Shown here one piece after another: positions 61,550 to 64,000 of a stretch of DNA of 64,000 nt; the stretch's first letter is position 1, and the number at the start of each line of letters is the position of its first letter. This stretch comes from Pipra filicauda (Eukaryota > Chordata > Aves > Passeriformes > Pipridae), in contig NW_024104162.1 in NCBI RefSeq assembly GCF_003945595.2, positions 1,364,001 to 1,428,000 on the forward strand, written 5' to 3'. Position numbers and translations under genes: made by a program. The notes beneath the pieces are model-generated. The model saw only the letters and a list, made by a program, of their open reading frames with translations. It was not told where the DNA came from and ran no database searches.

Positions 61550-64000
61550 AGTTTTAAATGCTTAACTTCACCACCATAATACTCCTGTCTTTTCAAAGTA
61601 ATTTTCTTTATAGATTGAGGCAGCACCTACATCCTTACTGCTTTCCACACGCAAACAAAAAGTTCAGAAAAACATGCTCTACAGAGTAGAACAGAAATAA
61701 CAAACTAAACAGGAACACAATAGCCAGCAAAGCCCAGAGTGAAAGCTCAGTTTGCTTTGAGGCTCAGCTCACACTTGTGCAAGTGTAAGGTGCTTTGCTA
61801 CTCAGGGTAGCAAAAAGAGGTCAGTACACATTGTTCTTCACCACCATCAAAGGACTGGTTAGAGAGCAACAGGACTTCTTCCTGAAGGCCACTCGTAGCC
61901 CTGCCTTCAAAGGGTGTGTGATGGTCATTGGTGTAATGTGATGAGTAGGAATGAAACACTGACTACATTATATGGTGTAGAACCACCAATGGTCCTTCCA
62001 TTGCATTAATGACACTTTCATGAAGCTCCTCTTGCACAAGAATAAAAAGGGTGTGCAGGAGTAAAATAAAAGGCTCCATTTAACTCTTTTCAATCACCCA
62101 GAAGATCACTGTGGTAGCCTACACTGTACCCAACACAAGGGCTTACACAGGAGTTGGACTTTTTTTTTCCCATAGAAGCACTCAAATGTTGCTACATCAC
62201 CTGATACCTGATAATTCCCTAATCCACATCTGCTTGATCCCAGAAGAACAATCTGTTGGACAGACACTCCAGTGGAAACTTCAGCTCCAAAGAACAGTCT
62301 TAGCCTCTCCTGAGCACAGCATCTGCTGTAGTGTGCAATGACCATCTGCCTCTGAAACCGATCTTGCAATGAACACATCACCCCTCCAGAGCTCCAAGTT
62401 TACAGACTTCATCCTGCAATTCTGTCATTACAGTCAGGACCCGTGAATGAGGCAGACAGCCAGTTAATAAGTTAACACTTCCTTGACTTCTGTTTTCATT
62501 CAGAAGGAATATGCACAAATCTTGACTTTGATTCCACAAGAACACTCTAAGGTCAATAAATCTGGATATTCAGCTCCAAAGGTCAATATGGGCTTACAGG
62601 ATGCCACCACTTAAAAGGTAGGGATTGATTCTTTCAGGCCAACCTTTTTGTGTAAATGCAGTACAAATTCCTAGTTCCTATGTGGTCACCAGGACTTCCA
62701 CATCACTACCGTTTAATCTGCTCAAGAGGGGATCATAAAAGGAAGTGATGCCTCCCTGGCAACAATCCTCTTCCAGCCTCTGTCCATACAACACCAGCCA
62801 ACTTTCACAAAAAGGAGAGAAGGAGATTTGTGCTTGAAGTGCCCCTCAAGGATTTTAGGTTTTGTTTGTTTTAGAGGGCTGGGGGAAAGAGACTGTGAAA
62901 GAACAAGCAGAGCTAATCTCCAGCTTTTAAATAAAACACAGCTACACAGATTTCTTCGCCCTTGGGCTTTTGTTTTTCCTCTTGACTGAAATCCTGCTCA
63001 GCCTCACCTGATACTGACAGGGATGGCAACCCACCAGACCCTTGCAGCCAACAATTTTTTACTTTCCTTTATTAAAACAGGAGCCAGGCTGGGAAAACAA
63101 GGACATTAAATGTGCCTAAATTTCATTTGGCCTAAGAGAAGATTATCCTATTCTAATGCAACACAAGCAAAGAATTCCAAATGTCAAGATCTCCCACAAA
63201 AAATATGCTGCTTAGTGACAGGATGTTTAATTATTCTCAGTGCAATGAAAAGGTTTAGACTGCCCCATTCCTGCTGATGTCAGTAAGGAGTGTCCTCCAA
63301 ATTACAAAGTTGGGAATATGACATTTATCTACAGTCAACCATTTAAAGCTTGTCTCCTACAGTTGTTAAAAAAACCCCTCAAACCCCTAAAGTAATATTC
63401 CACAAATGCCAGCTACGTTGGTGTGTTGAGACCTACCTGAACAAAGTGAGATATGTCTTGAATAATAACAAAAAAATCAAATATAAAAAAAAAAATCAAT
63501 TAAGATAGTTCTTAAGGGGAAAGTTAGAGAAGTCAATGTGATACACAAATTATTTTACTGTTGCATTTTTCTATCTTTGCATAACTTTCATCTCCCTCAT
63601 GCTATTTAACCTCTAGTTGACCTGCTTGCTTAAGTGAAGTGCTGAAAAATACTTAAAAAAATTTGAATCCTACTTTTAAATTCTCAGTTTTTACCTGGAA
63701 CTGAAATTATGCTGAGCAGTGCTGTTCACATACATCTCTTACATCAAGGCTTTCCCACTATGTCATTAACTAATTTGCAAGCCAGTGTGGGATCTCATCC
63801 AATGAAAAGTGGCAAAACATAAAAACACCAAGGATGCGCCACTTCCACAATACCCCAAGAAAAAACCCACACATTCAGCATTTCCAGCCTTAATTTCACA
63901 CTTAAGAATATGAAGGATTCTCAAGAATAAGGCTTGATTGCTTAATTCTTACCACTTTATGTCATCTTATACAGCACACTGTGTCCTGAGTTAGGGAGCA
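61550..64000. other. Non-coding sequence, nothing recognised
   Basis: Antisense-overlapping short frames at 62106-62381 only. A-rich patch at 63465-63500. No exon, promoter or repeat family is recognised up to the window edge. Confidence 0.5.

Noticed and set aside
1..64000. Bacterial or phage systems, CRISPR arrays, tRNA or rRNA genes
   Set aside because: Base composition, CR1 relics, splice signals and the lack of dense coding all indicate vertebrate nuclear DNA; no regularly spaced repeats or RNA-gene signatures were seen.

Overview
This window looks like 64 kb of vertebrate nuclear DNA, most likely from a bird. The signs are very low gene density, AT-rich and CpG-poor sequence, few interspersed repeats, and repeats that are nearly all relics of CR1 (chicken-repeat-1) LINEs, including one 3' end with the avian-type CATAGAATCA terminus. 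There are no bacterial features such as operons, ribosome binding sites, CRISPR arrays or tRNA/rRNA genes, and almost all open frames are chance ones. No intact gene lies inside the window.

The best coding evidence is one short exon at 28177-28361 on the minus strand. It has a strong pyrimidine-rich splice acceptor, 60 in-frame codons rich in lysine and serine, and a stop. It reads as the last coding exon of a gene whose other exons lie at higher coordinates, within or beyond the window. I could not identify the protein. If this is right, roughly 28.4-64 kb is largely intronic and about 1-27 kb is intergenic or 3' flank. A second, weaker candidate is an unusually long open frame at 10385-11257 on the plus strand. 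It contains a 140-bp block bounded by good splice signals and ends exactly where a CR1 copy begins.

Layout: 1-5.6 kb is featureless. 5.7-7.7 kb holds two AT-homeobox-motif-rich blocks that look like conserved non-coding elements. 10.4-11.4 kb has the long frame and a minus-strand CR1 3' end. 14.6-15.1 kb is another enhancer-like block. 15.8-22.1 kb carries three plus-strand CR1 reverse-transcriptase relics and a striking direct-plus-inverted repeat at 21.6 kb. 26.7-32.3 kb is the richest part, with the exon and several enhancer-like blocks. 35.4 kb, 48.2 kb and 54.3 kb carry ancient amniote repeat relics. 39.4-40.0 kb, 53.6-54.0 kb, 55.1-55.6 kb and 59.8-60.1 kb are further enhancer-like blocks. 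The overall picture is a regulatory gene desert beside or inside a large gene, as is common around developmental transcription-factor genes.

Limits: without alignment to other genomes, the conserved-element calls rest on base texture and motif density only. The CR1 calls rest on recognising degraded family motifs by eye.
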